Assembly: GCA_030512295.1 (NCBI GenBank)
Contig: JAULSR010000005.1
Span: forward strand, 1,860,001 to 1,924,000
DNA: 64,000 bases
Direction: 5' to 3'
DNA from: Bombardia bombarda
Lineage: Eukaryota > Ascomycota > Sordariomycetes > Sordariales > Lasiosphaeriaceae
Each line of letters starts with the position of its first letter. Within the stretch, counting starts at the first letter, position 1. Both the position numbers and the translations under genes were made by a program. This document shows, one piece after another, positions 61,366 through 64,000 of this stretch. The notes under the pieces are model-generated. The model did not search any database. It worked only from the letters and a program-made list of their open reading frames with translations, and was not told the DNA's origin.

Positions 61366-64000
61366 ATGTCCGCCTCCAGACCTGCCAAGAGACGCAGAGT
61401 CGGCGACGGCGGCGAGCCATGTCGGACTGCAGCAGACGCGACGCGGGGCACGATGCCGGATGCCCATCCTAAAAAGCGGACAAAAAAAGAGCGTGCACAA
61501 GCTGAGCACGCTCAGCGTCCCGACACCGACGTCGTGAGACAAGCCGTGTTGGCCCAATACTACGGCCAGATCAGGACATTACGCGAGCATGTCCTCGCTG
61601 AGCTGCCCGAAGAGTCGATAATACGGCGAAAGAAGATCAGCTTGGTAGGCTTCGGCCCATCTGCCCCCGAGCGACCCCATACCGAAGATGAGCTCGCCGT
61701 AGGTCGGCTTTTAGACACGACTCTGGTTGCCGTCCGCCACGTTCTTGGTGAAGATGATGCCAAACCTGAGCCAGATCTCCGGTGGGAGCAGTGGGTTGGC
61801 TTCTCCCAGAAGGGAGACGAGTCAAATGTGACTCTCCCGGACGGCATGAAGGGGTCTGTATTCTCACAATCCGAGGTAAGATGAAGTCATGAAAGCAAGG
61901 CTGCAGAGTTGCATACGGCTTACACAGGTGACACAATCAAGATCATAGACTTCGTAATATGGCTCTTGTTTTCCAGAGAGAAGGCCGGAAAATGGCCCAA
62001 GCATTTGATCTGTGATGGGTTTCGACGACATACTGGCTCGAGAATGCCTCAAGGTCTGACCCCGGCAGCCGCCCTGATTCCAGGTCTATTTTCCGTGTAC
62101 CCGAACCACTGTGTGCAGCAGCTCAAGGAGTCTCCTTGGCCCCAGCTGCTCAACCTGCTTGGAATGGCAGGAGAGCGCATCATGATCGATTTGCTCATCG
62201 ACTGCTCAATATTTGGGGCCGTTGAGGCTGGTATTGGTAATCTTCACCAACTGAGCGGGATTCCCATCTCGGACCTTGAGCAACTGGCCTCGTCTGTAGA
62301 TAAGCCGAAGCCCTCACCGACCAATGTTGGTGGGAACGTCACAGAGCTACGCCCGTCCGATATAACATTTGTCAGAAGTCGTATGCTGTATGCCAAGGCT
62401 GCTCTGAACTCCCGCGGCCTCGTCCATTTTGGACTTCGTCATATTCGTATGTTACCCTCCTCTGATGGTCCCAGCAACTCGGCTCACGTCTTTAGATGTC
62501 TTGAACCGCTTCCCCCGTAAAGTACCCTCGAAGATCAAAGAGGTTGTACAACCACGTGGGGGGCAGGAACCCAGTGTGAACAGAGATGATGAGAGTTGTA
62601 TTCACATCATGATGTACATGTTTCCTCGTCAATTCGGTCTTCACAACGTGTTCACGTCAGTCGTGGACCGACAACAGACAGCCCAGAAGTTCCAGGACTA
62701 CACCTTACGAGAAGAGGAAATAGCGAAAAAGTTTCCAAAGACCGCTACAGAGGGCCAGCCGACCAAGCATGTGCCAAAGAGGCTCAGGGGAAATCTGAAG
62801 CTTTTGGTCCAGAGACTTCAAGTGCTCCATCAGCGCTGTTCTTACGTCGAAATGCTCCAGCATTATTGCCCGGTATGGTTGAACATGTTGTTCGCCGGCG
62901 TTTTTTAGCGCTAACAATATATGAACTTCAGATTGTGCCACAGGCTATTCAAGAAAGCAAGACTGAGCCAACTTCAGACAAGTCCCTGACACTCTCGACA
63001 AAACCTTGCAGTCAGTCGGCTGCCAGAAGCCAGAAGAACCCTCACCCATCTACCCAGCCTGTTCCTGTCATGAAAACCGATTCAATTATTGAACTCGCTA
63101 CCCCCATTGCAAACATCTCAGCATTCTGCCAGGGTGTGCTTTCAAAACTCATCCCCAATGAGTTCTGGGGAAGTGACTCTACACAAGATCGCAACAAAGC
63201 GTGTTTCCTCAAGCACGTTGATAAGTTCATCCACCTACGACGATTTGAAAGCATGTGTCTTCATGAGCTCATGCAGGGAATGAAGGTACGCAATATCGTT
63301 CCTACTTGTGATTGTCCTTTTCTAAGCACGTTATCAGATACGAGAAATAGAGTGGCTGGCTCCTCCAGGGCTGGGCACCAACAAGTGCTCTCAGTCTGAC
63401 GTGCGGAAGCGGACGGAAATCTTTTACGAATTTCTTTACTATGTGTTTGATTCCCTTTTGATACCCCTGATTCGCAGTAACTTTTACGTCACTGAATCAA
63501 GTCTCCATCGATATGGCCTTTTCTTCTTCCGCCATGATGTTTGGCGCTATGTTGCGGAGCCAGCGATGACATCTCTCAAGACAAAAATGTTTGAAGAGGT
63601 TCCTCTCAATGACGCTCTACACATCTTGAGTTCCAGGAGTTTGGGGTTCGCCCAAGTGAGACTCCTTCCCAAGCTCTCAACCATGCGCCCCATTATGAAT
63701 CTACGACGGCGGGCTTTAAATCGAGGAAACAGGAAGATTCTGGGACCCAGCATCAACAATATCTTGACCCCAGTTAGCGCAATGCTCAAGCTTGAGAAGG
63801 TATTTGTCCATTTGACATCCCAGTTGCTGATAATCTATGCTTTTGTCTAATGCTGGAAATAGTCATCAAATCCAGACCGTCTTGGTGCGGCGATGTTCTC
63901 TATCGGGGACGTCTATCAGCGTATCAAGGACTTCAAAGGACGGCTCGGCAATGGAGAGCAGCAGCTTTACTTTGCCAAGGTTGACGTTAAAGCAGCATAT
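61366..64000 (+). CDS. TERT: Telomerase reverse transcriptase, 3' partial
   Basis: Exons 61366-61875, 61942-62446, 62496-62872, 62932-63285, 63338-63799 and 63863 onward give 782 codons before the window ends. Introns are 66, 49, 59, 52 and 63 bp, and all junction phases agree. TERT is the protein subunit that copies the telomerase RNA onto chromosome ends in the nucleus. The basic N-terminus (PAKRRRVG) looks like a nuclear signal. The RNA-binding domain shows MFPRQFGLHNVFTSV (exon 3) and SKLIPNEFWGS, FIHLRRFESMCLHELMQGMK|IREIEWL (exon 4-5). The telomerase-specific T motif follows (NFYVTES, then FFRHDVWRYV, about residue 630), then RT motif 1 (RLLPK) and motif 2 (MRPIMNL) at about 690-705. 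The sequence stops at LYFAKVDVKAAY, motif A, whose first Asp is the first catalytic acidic residue. Motifs B-E lie outside. Intron 1 was placed with an AAG acceptor so that SE joins IIDFVIW; other acceptors give stops or an implausibly short intron. Confidence 0.95.

Overview
The window is nuclear DNA of a filamentous ascomycete. Genes carry several short GT-AG introns (49-139 bp), exon junctions rebuild conserved proteins, start codons have A/C-rich eukaryotic contexts, and the gene set includes a fungal velvet regulator, a Zn2Cys6 factor and a DUF3602 protein. A Sordariomycete, possibly Hypocreales, is the best guess. That placement rests on the overall look of the proteins, not on a search. 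All gene models here were spliced by eye.

Left part (1-22 kb): the last 6,587 codons of a giant low-complexity protein on the + strand, open at the left edge, with one 66-bp intron before a coiled-coil and globular C-terminal exon. It is of the type labelled involucrin repeat protein, and I suspect it is the Woronin-body tether leashin. It converges on a Zn2Cys6 transcription factor on the - strand.

Middle part (28-36 kb): a fungal helical protein of unknown function on the - strand, with a probable frameshift near its N-terminus. It is divergent from HEM12 (uroporphyrinogen decarboxylase, + strand). HEM12 converges, with only 145 bp between stop codons, on a five-exon GNAT acetyltransferase. 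A small GRGG-repeat DUF3602 gene follows on the - strand.

Right part (36-64 kb): velB, the velvet regulator of development and secondary metabolism, sits alone between a 4.3-kb and a 12.0-kb stretch in which I can support no gene. Then come a 2,007-residue DH-BAR-SH3 Rho-GEF (- strand) and, divergent from it across a 1.7-kb promoter rich in CCAAT boxes, the first 782 codons of telomerase reverse transcriptase. TERT is cut by the window edge inside RT motif A.

The genes do not form a metabolic cluster. Themes that recur are septum, polarity and development (leashin-like protein, Cdc42/Rho GEF, VelB) and housekeeping (heme, telomerase). I found no tRNA, rRNA, transposon, CRISPR array or RIP-like AT-rich block. 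The least explained features are the repeat architecture of the giant protein, the gene desert upstream of velB, and a dispersed family of TACCT/AGGTA palindromes in noncoding DNA.
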